DNA from: Hyaloraphidium curvatum
Lineage: Eukaryota > Monoblepharomycota > Hyaloraphidiomycetes > Hyaloraphidiales > Hyaloraphidiaceae
Length of the DNA stretch: 64,000 bases
Assembly: GCA_025558095.1 (NCBI GenBank)
Contig: JAIVFI010000020.1
Location: 558,001-622,000, forward strand
Direction of reading: 5' to 3'
Shown here: positions 34,601 to 43,355 of the stretch, in pieces
How positions within the stretch are numbered: the first letter of the stretch is position 1
How the letters are laid out: each line of letters starts with the position of its first letter
The notes under the pieces: model-generated
Seen by the model: only the letters and a program-made list of their open reading frames with translations
Told to the model about the DNA's origin: nothing
Database searches by the model: none
Made by a program: the position numbers and the translations under genes

Positions 34601-36118
34601 GGCGCGATTCAACCACCTCGAGAACAAGGTCGCTCGGGCGGCGCACAACCCGCCCCCGGGTCAGCTCCCCGTCAGCCGTGGGTTTCTCGACCTCGTTGTT
34701 GCTCATTTCCCCCGCTGACCGTCCTCCCGATCGCTCAGAGGCGATCGAGATGCTCAAGGGCCTCAAGCGCCAGTTCCTCCAGCAGCCCGACCCGCGCGAG
34801 ATGTTCTTCTACCAGACCATCAAATACAGGGTGCAGGCCTCGTGGGTTTCGACCGCCTGTCGCCGGGCCTCCCCAACGCAGCTCACCGTCGCGCCTTGCC
34901 AGCATCCGCGACTTCTTCTACTCGAAGCTCCACATGCAGCGCGTTTACGAGCTCAAGGTCGACAAGCTCCGCGCGGCGCAGCTCACGGCGGTGTGGAAGA
35001 GGGGAGTAATGGTGGGTTCCAGCAGCTCCCTCGCTGCCTCTGCAGTCCCTCACTGCCGCCCCTCTGCAGTACCCCAACGCTTACCGCGCGGCCCGCGACA
35101 ACGTTGGTGAGCCCCGTGAGCTCGACGAGCCCGAGCTCTTCCACCTCCGCACCGTGCCCAAGATGCGGCGGCAGAAGTACCGGCTGGTGTCGCAGCAGTT
35201 CGACCCGACCAAACGGGGCGTCGCCGACACACGCGATCCCGAGTATCGGCGTCCGATCAGCCCTTTCAGGGCCGCGCTGCACGTTTTTGACCTCCCCCGG
35301 TGGATGTGGAACGGGCCCGTTGCCCAGACAGGCCAATTCGTGGGTCGCACGTGCGCGAGGGCCGACGCCAACCCACGCTGAAGTCTCCGTCGCCGCAGAG
35401 CATCGTGCGCTGGATGGCATGCCAGGGCGCGACGGTGGGATTCGTGCCGGACCAGCGCACCTCGGACGCGTGCCTTCTGGACAACATTCGAACCGGGGGT
35501 CACGGGCACCGGCTGCGCGCGACCACGGTTTCAAAGACCAAGTGCCCGAGGGACCACGTGTGAGTTCGCCGCGCTCTCGTTCTTCCATGCCACGAGCTCA
35601 TGGGGGCGGTTTTGCGACAGGTTGGAGCGGCGGCGAGTCAAGGGGCACCACCGGCACCGCTACTTCTGCCTGACCTCGAACAGGTGGGCTTCGGAGTGCC
35701 CGGATCGCGACGTCGGTGGGTGCTTCCTCTCTGCGCGGCCTCGATTCCCGCTCACGAGGTCGATCGCGCAGACCACAACCACAAGACCCACCGGCTCAAG
35801 AGGTGCGATCGGCCCGCCGGCCCCGGCCACCAGCACCTTGTCGACCCGCCCGCCGGCCACGCCGGCAACATGCGGCGGTTCTTCTTCGAGCGAGACACGA
35901 TCGGTGGCGGCAACACCGGTTTCCGCGCCATCTTCCACTGCTTTAACCGCGGGGCAATCCCGCACTTTCAGCTGACCCCGGGCGCGCGGCGGTGGGGCAT
36001 CGGGCCGGCTCCGCCCGGGGCCTGGCCTGGGGATCCGCAGCCGTTCCCGCACCACCTCGCGGGCGGGGATGACTCGGATCAGGACGACGATGACGACGAT
36101 GCCGAGGGGATCGGGTAG
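31655..36118 (+). CDS. 20-exon orphan gene, about 1105 residues
   Basis: Twenty exons join with consistent phase at all 19 junctions. Exon starts: 31655, 32002, 32191, 32354, 32523, 32758, 32940, 33163, 33392, 33557, 33974, 34144, 34375, 34586, 34739, 34903, 35070, 35399, 35621, 35772. Introns are about 46-77 nt, with GTGGGT, GTAGGT, GTGAGT and similar donors; several carry a CTGAC-like branch site. The product begins MSTPNKNRGSWGYAAGHPLG. It contains SSFRVLDHGELFFEAL, KISARLLVHLNRNDLQDDDP, RFAYTIAEFYKKRRKPLYP, IRDFFYSKLHMQRVYELKV, MACQGATVGFVPDQRTSDA and CPDRDVDHNHKTHRLKRC, and ends in an acidic tail. The DHNHKTH stretch near a Cys faintly recalls HNH/endonuclease VII sites, too weak to call. 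I recognise no family. A domesticated or live mobile-element protein is one possibility. Confidence 0.6.
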
Positions 36119-36411
36119 GGGTCCCCGCGGCTGGCGGCGTGGCGTGGGGTGTGCCGAGGGGCGTCCTCGGATTTTGGCGGCGGGACTTTGGGGAACCTAT
36201 GAGCGGGCGACGCTCTGGCTTTGGAGACCTTGCGTTCGGACTTAGACGTAGAGCTAGAGACCCCGGCTTCAGGAGCCGGGTGCGCGCCGGTCCCGATCAC
36301 GGACACGATCGGGGCCGGTTGGCGCACACTTTTCAGGACCTCAGCTTCCCTCACTCGCAGGCCACATCGTTAGCGGGTTGGTCGTGACGTGTAGGGCGCG
36401 AAGTGCAGTAA
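36119..36411. other. intergenic before HNH remnant
   Basis: About 290 bases following the stop of the orphan gene. Only low-complexity frames are present. A near palindrome around 36268-36316 (CCGGTCCCGATCAC / CACGATCGGGGCCGG) could act as a hairpin at the end of the transcript, but this is weak. Confidence 0.25.
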
Positions 36412-36700
36412 TTGCAGCAGGCCCATTTTCACCGAGGCATTCGCACACACCCCTGGTGGACGGGCACCTACCAGGACGACCACCGCGAGAGCCCCCTGTG
36501 CTTTGCTTTATATGTTTGGGCTATCGAGCTCCGGCTCGGCCGGCCGCCTGCCGCGTACTTGCAGCTTGATCGTATCGATAACGATGGACACTACTTCATC
36601 ACGAACCTTCGCTTGGCCACGCCCTCGGTCAACAACCACAATCGGGAGAACTCGGCGACTCGACGGAACCCCCCGCTCCGCATCTTCCGCTGGCACCTCC
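36412..36700 (+). mobile_element. HNH endonuclease fragment
   Basis: The plus frame has no ATG start but holds a clear HNH-type core: LQLDRIDNDGHYFITNLRLA, then PSVNNHNRENSATRR. The Asp-Arg-Ile-Asp-Asn pattern followed by NLR and NxxNR is typical of small HNH endonucleases from phages and group I introns or inteins. The upstream part WAIELRLGRPP also fits. The frame then runs into the antisense of a retrotransposon gag, where it loses sense. This is a partial, probably inactive element, inserted next to or into the gag remnant. Confidence 0.55.
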
Positions 36701-36942
36701 GGTTCGTTCTCGAACGCCGTCGGGTTGGCTTCGAAGTTGAGCTGGACTTGGGCGAGGAACCCGCGGAGATGGGTGCGCTTCCCGTCGAAACGGTCGGGCG
36801 CTGCCACCTTGAGCCGGATCTGCGGGGCTGCAGGTTGCTGCTGGGCTTGGAGTTGTTGAACGACAGCGAGCAGCTGCTGGTTGAACTGGTGCTGCTGTTG
36901 GATCTGCGTCGCCATCTGGGCGAGCATCTCGTTGGGGTCCAT
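36690..36942 (-). mobile_element. Ty3/gypsy-type gag N-terminal fragment
   Basis: From ATG 36942 the minus frame reads MDPNEMLAQMATQIQQQ, then a Gln-rich coiled stretch, then LKVAAPDRFDGKRTHLRGFL and QVQLNFEANPTAF. The PxxFDGKRxxLRxFLxQ...YF/NF..NP pattern is the start of the retrotransposon gag capsid in Ty3/gypsy elements. It breaks off after about 84 residues where the HNH fragment begins on the other strand. No protease, reverse transcriptase or integrase is nearby, so this is a remnant. Confidence 0.7.
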
Positions 36943-36971
36943 GGTCGGGTCGGGATGTCGGGTGTCGGGGT

Positions 36972-37074
36972 GAACGTTCGGATAATGTGCCCCCGTACCC
37001 CGTCTCCCCGTTCTCCCGATCCCGCAGGCCAGGACCGGCCTCCCACGGCCTCTCCTGACATTATCCGAACGTTC
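36972..37074. repeat. 17-bp perfect inverted repeat upstream of gag
   Basis: GAACGTTCGGATAATGT at 36972-36988 is the exact reverse complement of ACATTATCCGAACGTTC at 37058-37074, with 69 bases between. Each arm also contains the palindrome GAACGTTC. It lies just upstream of the gag start, so it may belong to the leader or LTR of the broken retroelement, or be a separate hairpin. Confidence 0.85.
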
Positions 37075-37089
37075 GGGTTGTACAGGCAA

Positions 37090-37537
37090 GATCTATCGGT
37101 TTATATAGTCCGCTCCGCGCCAGCGTGAGGCGTAGGTGCGTGTGGCGGAGCCAGGAAGAGTCCGGGAAAGCCTCAGAACCTTCCAGGGTGGCGTAGTCCC
37201 TGACAGATCCGGCGCTCCGCCGCGGCGGTGATGGCCTCGGGGGCCAGGAGAAGGCCGGGGACGGCGGTGCTCCGGAGCACTCGCATTCGATGTGCAGAGA
37301 GAGTGCCGGCTGACATGGGGGAGTGTTGATGCACGATAAGCGATGCAGGACAAGAGCCGAAGGAATCTGTTTGGGACCAAAGTCACATACCACGACAGGG
37401 TCGAGGACGCCAACTCAGCGGACTCGAATGAACTCTGAAAGACAAAGACCACAAGCATGAATTGCAAGCAATGAAGCTACATGAGCGGCGAAAACATGAA
37501 ACGCGGTCCTCACTTCCTGCGAATGGCCGCCGCCGGC
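37090..37537. other. intergenic, no gene seen
   Basis: About 450 bases between the gag remnant and the stop of the F-box gene. Lower GC than the genes. It may contain more of the retroelement, but no LTR pair was recognised. Confidence 0.4.
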
Positions 37538-39046
37538 CTACTCGGGCTCCGATTCATTCACCCCCTCCTTTCCGGCCCGCCAGAAGTCGATCTCTTCGCG
37601 GATGGCCCGCGACCGAATCTGCGGCGAAATGTCCTTCGGAGGCCGGCGGTCAGTGACAAAGTGTCCCATCTGGTGCCTGACCGCGGACTGCGACAGGATC
37701 TCCTTGACCTTGACGAGCTCGTCATGCCTGAGGCACGGCCACGCTCTGGAGACTTCGAACTCCTTCAGATTCGGTGGCAGACCGCCGAGCAGCACACGGG
37801 TCGGTAGCTCCTCGATCTCGAGCCTGTCCAAGCGGTCCAGCCGGCAGAGCTTGGGCCAGATCCTCGTGATCCGGCGATGGAAGTTACCGATGATCACCTC
37901 CGATAAGTCAGCGTTCATGTGCCGAAAGTGCTCGTACGTCCAATTGGCAATCTCCCGCGGATTGAAGCTGGGGTGTTCAAGAAGGACTTCCAAATGATGC
38001 AAGAAGTCGCCGTCTTCAAAAACGCGGATCTTCCTGATTGCGTCCGCCGAAAGCTCCGCGATGTTTTCCGGGTCGCAGTCTTCCAGGTTCAGACGGATAC
38101 TTGCGAGATTCGGGGCCCTTGAAACCAAGAGATTCACCAGATCAACGTCGAGAAACTCATTTGCAAACACTTGCAGCTCCAGGAGATCCGGGAAATCGCG
38201 GTCGATGGCAGGAAGCTCTTCGAAACCATGCAGCTCGAGACCGAGAAAGCGAAGTTTCGGCATGTTGAGAACTTCGATCATAGTGGGCCTCGCCCGTGGG
38301 TCCCCTGGCCGATGGAGAACAGTGACCCTCATCACCGCCTCGGGGCCAGGCTCTTTAGCAGAAAAGGCCATAGCAAGCTCTGCATTTTCGGTGACGAGGC
38401 GACGAAGAGGCCAGGAACGCTTGCGAATCTCCTGCAAAGTCGTCTCCGGCCATGAGCTTCCGTACATGGCTGTTGCCTCGAGCTCTTTCAGCGCGGGCAT
38501 CGAATCCAGCAGCGGGATCAGAAAGTCGGGTAGGCTTGTGGTTGCAACGGCTTCCGCGTTCTTGCACTTTGCACATAGCTCGGCGACAGCTTCCCGAAAG
38601 CTCACGTTGGCCACGAGCGCGTCGGTCCCAAGCACGCCCCCAAAATTGATTCGTCTCACGCGGTTAAACTTTCCGAGGTCAAGCGCGTCGTTGAGAAAGC
38701 TCCGGAACTGGTCAAGAGCCTGCTTCGGATCGGGTCGAAGGTGGCGCTTCCATGCGAGAACTTGCTCGAGCACCACCGTCGACAGGAGGAGGGGCACCAG
38801 GAGCTTGTAGGTCTCGCGCGATGTCATTGCAAAGTTGGCCAGCGTCCGCGACCTCGGCTTCAGGAACCGCGCGACTTCTAGGAGCATCTCGGTCGGGAGG
38901 CCGAACTCCGCGGCGGAGTTTGGCGCCGCAGAGCTAGGCCCGCTGGCCGCCTCCGAGGGTTCAGCTGCGGAAGCGGCTTCGGCGGCACCACCTTCGTGAC
39001 CCGCAATGGGGGCAACGGCCTTCTGGCGGCGCGTACGCGGGGGCAT
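37538..39046 (-). CDS. F-box/LRR-like protein
   Basis: An intact single-exon gene of 502 residues starting MPPRTRRQKAVAPIAG. After an Ala/Ser/Glu-rich leader, an F-box-like region reads FGLPTEMLLEVARFLKPR, then TSRETYKLLVPLLLSTVVLE. The rest has repeating leucine-rich segments (LPDFLIPLLDSMPALKELEA, MPKLRFLGLELHGFEELP, FPDLLELQVFAN, APNLASIRLNLEDCD), an LRR-like horseshoe. F-box proteins bring substrates to SCF ubiquitin ligases; the target is unknown. It is the intact paralogue of the pseudogene at 10728-12316. Starting at ATG 39046 drops 20 upstream residues that include no signal. Confidence 0.75.
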   Translation of the reverse strand: MPPRTRRQKAVAPIAGHEGGAAEAASAAEPSEAASGPSSAAPNSAAEFGLPTEMLLEVARFLKPRSRTLANFAMTSRETYKLLVPLLLSTVVLEQVLAWKRHLRPDPKQALDQFRSFLNDALDLGKFNRVRRINFGGVLGTDALVANVSFREAVAELCAKCKNAEAVATTSLPDFLIPLLDSMPALKELEATAMYGSSWPETTLQEIRKRSWPLRRLVTENAELAMAFSAKEPGPEAVMRVTVLHRPGDPRARPTMIEVLNMPKLRFLGLELHGFEELPAIDRDFPDLLELQVFANEFLDVDLVNLLVSRAPNLASIRLNLEDCDPENIAELSADAIRKIRVFEDGDFLHHLEVLLEHPSFNPREIANWTYEHFRHMNADLSEVIIGNFHRRITRIWPKLCRLDRLDRLEIEELPTRVLLGGLPPNLKEFEVSRAWPCLRHDELVKVKEILSQSAVRHQMGHFVTDRRPPKDISPQIRSRAIREEIDFWRAGKEGVNESEPE

Positions 39047-39290
39047 GTTTGTGGTGTCCTGACACGTCACACGACCGACTCTCGGACGCCGAAGTAAAAG
39101 CGCCACAGAACTTCATCCTTAAGATTCTTCGGATTCGTTGCTAGCTCTCCTAGTAGAAGGGACTCCATCCGGCCTCGCCCAAGGCCTCGCCCAAGTTCGG
39201 CGCGCCGGCTTCGCGCGCGAGGTCGACGCGTTTCGTCGTTTCTGCCGCGCAACAACTCGCGCGCTCTCCTCACGCGCTCCAGCGGGCAGA
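39047..39290. promoter_or_regulatory. divergent promoter, F-box versus ankyrin-MYND
   Basis: 244 bases between two divergent start codons. Both promoters must lie here. No motif recognised. Confidence 0.4.
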
Positions 39291-40775
39291 ATGGAAGCCC
39301 GAATGCCCTTCGAAAAGCTGAGCCGGTTGTCTGCGGCGATGCAGCCCGCGATGCTGGCCGAGGCGGAAAAGTACAAAGCGCAGCACCAGAGCACTTCGGA
39401 CGCGTCGGGACGGGATGGCCCGCGCTTTCCCGAGGTCCACAGCGTCGTCAAGCGCGTACGCGACCGGCACCGCGCGTTCCGGCCCGACGAATCGCGGTGG
39501 CCCGAGATTCCGAAGGATGTGCTCACGTTGCTCCTGAAGCACGCGCCTGGCACCGGCGCGGCATTCGTGATCGCACCGGGACCCGAGAGCCGCTTGAAGA
39601 CGTGGTACACTGCCATCAGCGTCAAAGCTGTTCCGGGAGAACGTTCCGGGTGGTCCGAGTTTGGCGACGCGGTCTTGGCCGGCGAGACGGGGATGGTGCG
39701 CGCGCTCGTCGACGAGCTCGAGGCCGCAGAGGGCCCGGAGACGACGGCGAAGTTCCTTTCCATGGGGACGGAATGGTCTTTCGGGCAGTCGTACGTTGCC
39801 CTGGCGAATCTTGGCAAGAAGCTTTTCTCCCATTTCGGACGCCCGCCGGCGGAGCACGTCGGCGTCATCCAGGAGCTCGCAAAGCGCGGAGCCAACGTGA
39901 ATCACCAGGATTTCTTCGGCTACACGGCTCTCTTCCAGTCCCTCATCAACAACCCCCTCCTCGACGTCGCAGAGGCTCTTCTTTCCCTCGGTGCCGACAT
40001 CAACGTGCAGAACATCTTCGGGACGACCGTGCTGACATCGTGCATCATGGCCGGCGACGACCGCACGGCATCCTGGGTGCTCGACCACGGAGCGAGCGTC
40101 AACCACGGGATCCCGCCCCCTTCGGCCGTCGCCAGCAGGATCCCGCGGATGTCGGCCCTCCTCGCGTCGCACGAGCGCAAGAAGCAGAAGGAGGCGGCGC
40201 GGAAGCAGGGCCTCGTGCGCTGCGATGTGTGCGCCAAGTCGGCGGACGACGTGGACCTCAAGCGGTGCGCCAGGTGCCACGGTCCTTACTACTGCTCGAC
40301 CGCCTGCCAGAAGGAAGCGTGGCCCTCGCACAAGGCCGATTGCGCGGCCAAGGCGGCCGAAAATGCCGAGGAAATCGAGCTTCGGGTCATGGATCTGGGA
40401 TCCAACGTGATGATGAAGATTCCGAACGCTCTGCTGGGGGGATACGACCGCCCGGACGAGAAACCCGCGAAGAAGCCCGCGTCGGGCAAGCCGTTCGTCG
40501 TCAAAGCGCAGATCCAGCTGGTGGTCACGCCCCAAGGGCGGCATCCCAAACCCCCGGAGGACGGCGACACGATCACGGTGTACGACGCCTCGCGGACGGT
40601 CGAGTGCCTCCTCCAGCGCCGGGGGCAGGTGGAGCCCTGGCAGAGGTTGTACGATACGGTCCTGGACAAGGGGGTCGACCGGGCCAAGGCGTACTTCAAC
40701 GCCACGCTCGCCGAAGGAGACCCAAAGAGGCTCAGGATTCAGGTCGGCACGGTGCTCAAGCCACAGAAGTGGTAG
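39291..40775 (+). CDS. ankyrin-repeat and MYND zinc-finger protein
   Basis: A 494-residue single-exon protein starting MEARMPFEKLSRL; the frame upstream opens only at TTG 39138. Ankyrin-type repeats lie about residues 180-290 (AKRGANVNHQDFFGYTALFQSL, then LLSLGADINVQNIFGTTVL and LDHGASVNHG). The MYND finger reads CDVCAKSADDVDLKRCARCH, then YYCSTACQKEAWPSHKADC about residue 310, with all Cys/His ligands present. A C-terminal domain of about 150 residues follows, with strands such as VKAQIQLVVTPQG. MYND fingers bind proline-rich partners, and proteins of this type often act as adaptors. Divergent from the F-box gene. Confidence 0.85.
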   Translation: MEARMPFEKLSRLSAAMQPAMLAEAEKYKAQHQSTSDASGRDGPRFPEVHSVVKRVRDRHRAFRPDESRWPEIPKDVLTLLLKHAPGTGAAFVIAPGPESRLKTWYTAISVKAVPGERSGWSEFGDAVLAGETGMVRALVDELEAAEGPETTAKFLSMGTEWSFGQSYVALANLGKKLFSHFGRPPAEHVGVIQELAKRGANVNHQDFFGYTALFQSLINNPLLDVAEALLSLGADINVQNIFGTTVLTSCIMAGDDRTASWVLDHGASVNHGIPPPSAVASRIPRMSALLASHERKKQKEAARKQGLVRCDVCAKSADDVDLKRCARCHGPYYCSTACQKEAWPSHKADCAAKAAENAEEIELRVMDLGSNVMMKIPNALLGGYDRPDEKPAKKPASGKPFVVKAQIQLVVTPQGRHPKPPEDGDTITVYDASRTVECLLQRRGQVEPWQRLYDTVLDKGVDRAKAYFNATLAEGDPKRLRIQVGTVLKPQKW

Positions 40776-41018
40776 CCGAGTAGGTCGGGTTGGGAGGCTT
40801 GTATGGCTAGTCCTTGATTTTACTCTCCCGTCATGGTGTGTTTGCAAGGGCATCCAAGACTCCCGGGTACAAGCCGGGGATGACCCCTGCGACGCTGTCC
40901 TCCGCGGCCCTCGTCCACTGAGCTCCCCAAGCCGCAGGGAAGTTGCTGTTCGCGGAGAAATCCCTTGATTCCTCCCCCGCTCCGCAGATTGGACCTTGAG
41001 AGCCCTTCCCCCCGCGGG

Positions 41019-42335
41019 ATGGCGACCCAGGCCGCGGAACACGATGCTCCCCCGGCGAGCCTCCAGACGCTGCCTCCCGAGCTGCTCGATCAGATCTTTT
41101 CTTACGATGGGCCTTCCATGGCGGACCTTCACCGGTGCCGGCGGGCCTGCCGCACCGTCGGCGTTGCCGCAAAGGCCGCCTTCCTCGGCCGCGTGCGGAC
41201 CGCCCTCTTGGGCCCCGACTTGGACCCACACCTCTTCCTCGCCTTCATCGACGACACGAGGGGGCACCACGACGATGCCTCGGGACCGCCCGACTGCGCC
41301 AACGACGAGGATTGGGCGCGCTTCTTCCCTCTCCGCCCCGAAGCCATCGGCGGGATCCTGCGCGCGGCCGGGATCGGCCCCGAGCACGGCATCGTGAGGC
41401 TCTTCGTCGAGCACAACGCGCGCCGGGGGTTCTCGCGGGTGCACTCGGCGGCTACCTTGCTCCGCGGCATGCGGGCCACCACGGCGCATTTTGCCTTCGC
41501 GGCCGCGGTGCTTGATATTGCAGGGACTGCCGACGAATCGAACAACTGGGGCACGCTGACCAAGTTCATCTCCCTGGCTAGAACCGGGGTCGCCGACCAG
41601 GTGGATCTCACCCTCCGGTTGAGGCACCTGAAACCCGGTAGGCGGTGGCTGGCCGTCGCCTTCCTCGAGGGCTGGGTCGTCAACTCCGACCCCGTGGCGG
41701 CGGACGTCTTTGTCCTCGACAACTTCCCGAGGATGGTGCAGCTCTCGACCAAGGAAACGGGGCGGACGTCCATGCTGTTTTTCCAGCACCTCGCCACCTC
41801 GCTTATGCACGTGCCGGACCCTTTCATCTCGCGGGCCCTGGAAACCTCGCAGGAGCTGGATTGGATCTCCAAGGCCTTCCTCTTCGCCTGCATCGCCTCT
41901 GACCAGCCTGCCCAGCGGTACTTCCCCCTCCTCGGCCCCTTTCTATCTCGCCCCCGGTGCCCCGCGGCGGTGGACCCGGGCGCCTCCACCGAGTTTTTCT
42001 CCACCCTGCTGGGATACCAGGACACCATGTGGTGGTCAGACTTCTACGCCCGGTGCGCGGTAGAAGATGCCTGGCCGTCGGACATGGACCCGCTCTCGCC
42101 CGCCATCGGGTTTCACGAAATCCTCGCCGAGGACAGGGAGTGGGCCGAGGCTTTCGTCGGGACCGTGGTGAGGGACGAGCGCCCAGAGCTGCCCGAGCTC
42201 GGAGCGAGGCTGCGGAGGTTTGCGGACGCGAACGGGCTCCGCGGGAGCGCGGCGTGGCTGCGGGCTGCGGAGGAGGGGTTCAAGTGGGGGAGCCACGAGC
42301 GGGCGTCGCAGATCCTGGGGGCGTTTGTTGGCTAG
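41019..42335 (+). CDS. F-box-like protein
   Basis: A 438-residue single-exon protein starting MATQAAEHDAPPASL. The F-box-like segment is LQTLPPELLDQIFSYDGPSM, followed by DLHRCRRACRTVGVAAKAAF. The remainder is helical without recognisable repeats (FVEHNARRGFSRVHSAATLL; KFISLARTGVADQVDLTL). It is probably an SCF adaptor with a lineage-specific substrate domain. It is not a close paralogue of the other F-box genes here. ATG 41019 is chosen; the longer frame starts at a TTG. Confidence 0.65.
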   Translation: MATQAAEHDAPPASLQTLPPELLDQIFSYDGPSMADLHRCRRACRTVGVAAKAAFLGRVRTALLGPDLDPHLFLAFIDDTRGHHDDASGPPDCANDEDWARFFPLRPEAIGGILRAAGIGPEHGIVRLFVEHNARRGFSRVHSAATLLRGMRATTAHFAFAAAVLDIAGTADESNNWGTLTKFISLARTGVADQVDLTLRLRHLKPGRRWLAVAFLEGWVVNSDPVAADVFVLDNFPRMVQLSTKETGRTSMLFFQHLATSLMHVPDPFISRALETSQELDWISKAFLFACIASDQPAQRYFPLLGPFLSRPRCPAAVDPGASTEFFSTLLGYQDTMWWSDFYARCAVEDAWPSDMDPLSPAIGFHEILAEDREWAEAFVGTVVRDERPELPELGARLRRFADANGLRGSAAWLRAAEEGFKWGSHERASQILGAFVG

Positions 42336-42476
42336 CTCCCCGGCCGTTCTTGTATTCTTTCCGCTTACTACATGCACTTGCCGCCGGCATCCAGCTCGGT
42401 CGCCGCGTCCACACCTGCTGCGGATTCGAAAGGGAGTTCCACCGCCAACTCCTCCCCACCTTTCATTTTCTGACCG

Positions 42477-43177
42477 ATGGACTCCCTAACCTCCGCCTAC
42501 TCCGCGCTGCATTCCGCGCTCTCCCGTGCTTTGTGGCCCTCCGATCCCGCGCCCGCGCCGCCGGCAACCCGCGACCCGCGCGACATCGCCGCGGAGCTCC
42601 TCTCGCGCGAGGGCCTCTCGGGCGCGTGGGCGGCGTTCGTGGCCGACTCACGGTCCTTCGCGAACGCGGTGGGCCACTTCACGCGCTTTGCACGTTATTG
42701 GAGGGGCTGATTTGGGATTCGATGGCGGAAAGGTCGACTGGTCTGAGCCGTTCATCGGGGTCCTCGCCGCGTTCCACGTGTCCTTCCTTCTCTTCGTGCT
42801 GCGGAAAAGGGACGACCCCACCGCGACGATATGGAGCCTCGGGGTGCTCGGTGCGCCGCGATGCCGGCCGCGACGCGTGTTCGGCTGACCGCATGGCGGA
42901 CAGGGGTGCTTGCGCTCGCGACGGAGCGCCTGAACGCGCTGGCGTCGAGCAACTACGAGAGGATAGCGAGGACCAACTACTTCGACGCCAAGGGCGTGTT
43001 TGCCGCGACCGTTTTTGCCGGGCCGCTGCTGGCCATCATGTTCGTCGCCGTGGTGGGTCGCTCGCTGTTCCTCAACGATGACTCGCTGACGGAAAGCAGA
43101 TCCTGCTGGCGGTGCAGCTGTTCCGGACGGCGGTCAAGGCCAAGCGGGCGCAGCTCAAGGCCGGGAAGCGGAGATGA
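42477..43177 (+). CDS. TMEM18: TMEM18-like membrane protein
   Basis: Four exons (42477-42668, 42733-42850, 42904-43052, 43100-43177) over 64-, 53- and 47-nt introns give 178 residues. Splicing rebuilds NAVDWSEPFIGVLAAFHVSF, then the diagnostic NYFDAKGVFAATVFAGPLL, which matches the TMEM18 core (YFDxxGxFxxxxFxxPLL). The C-terminus is basic (KAKRAQLKAGKRR). About three membrane spans. TMEM18 sits in the nuclear envelope, where the basic tail is reported to bind DNA in animals. The N-terminal 60 residues are an extra helix-rich part. Homology is clear; function here is by analogy. Confidence 0.88.
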
Positions 43178-43355
43178 CACGGGCGGACCCCACCTCGAGG
43201 AAGGCAGCGATCCTCCAACGACGTCTGGTGATTACCCTCGGCAGCTAATGTACATAGGCATTACGCGATACCAATGAGGAGCGCCCGCGGGCCGCGAGCA
43301 CGTTCATCTGCGACAGTACCCTTCCCTCCTCCCGGCGTCCTTTCCCCTCCCCGCC

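Noticed and set aside
35621-36118. HNH/endonuclease VII domain at the end of the orphan gene
   Set aside because: DHNHKTH and one Cys are suggestive, but the paired CxxC ligands and the following RGLxC/CN motif are not present.
39270-41810. 846-codon minus-strand frame
   Set aside because: Antisense of the ankyrin-MYND and F-box genes; composition is that of high-GC antisense.
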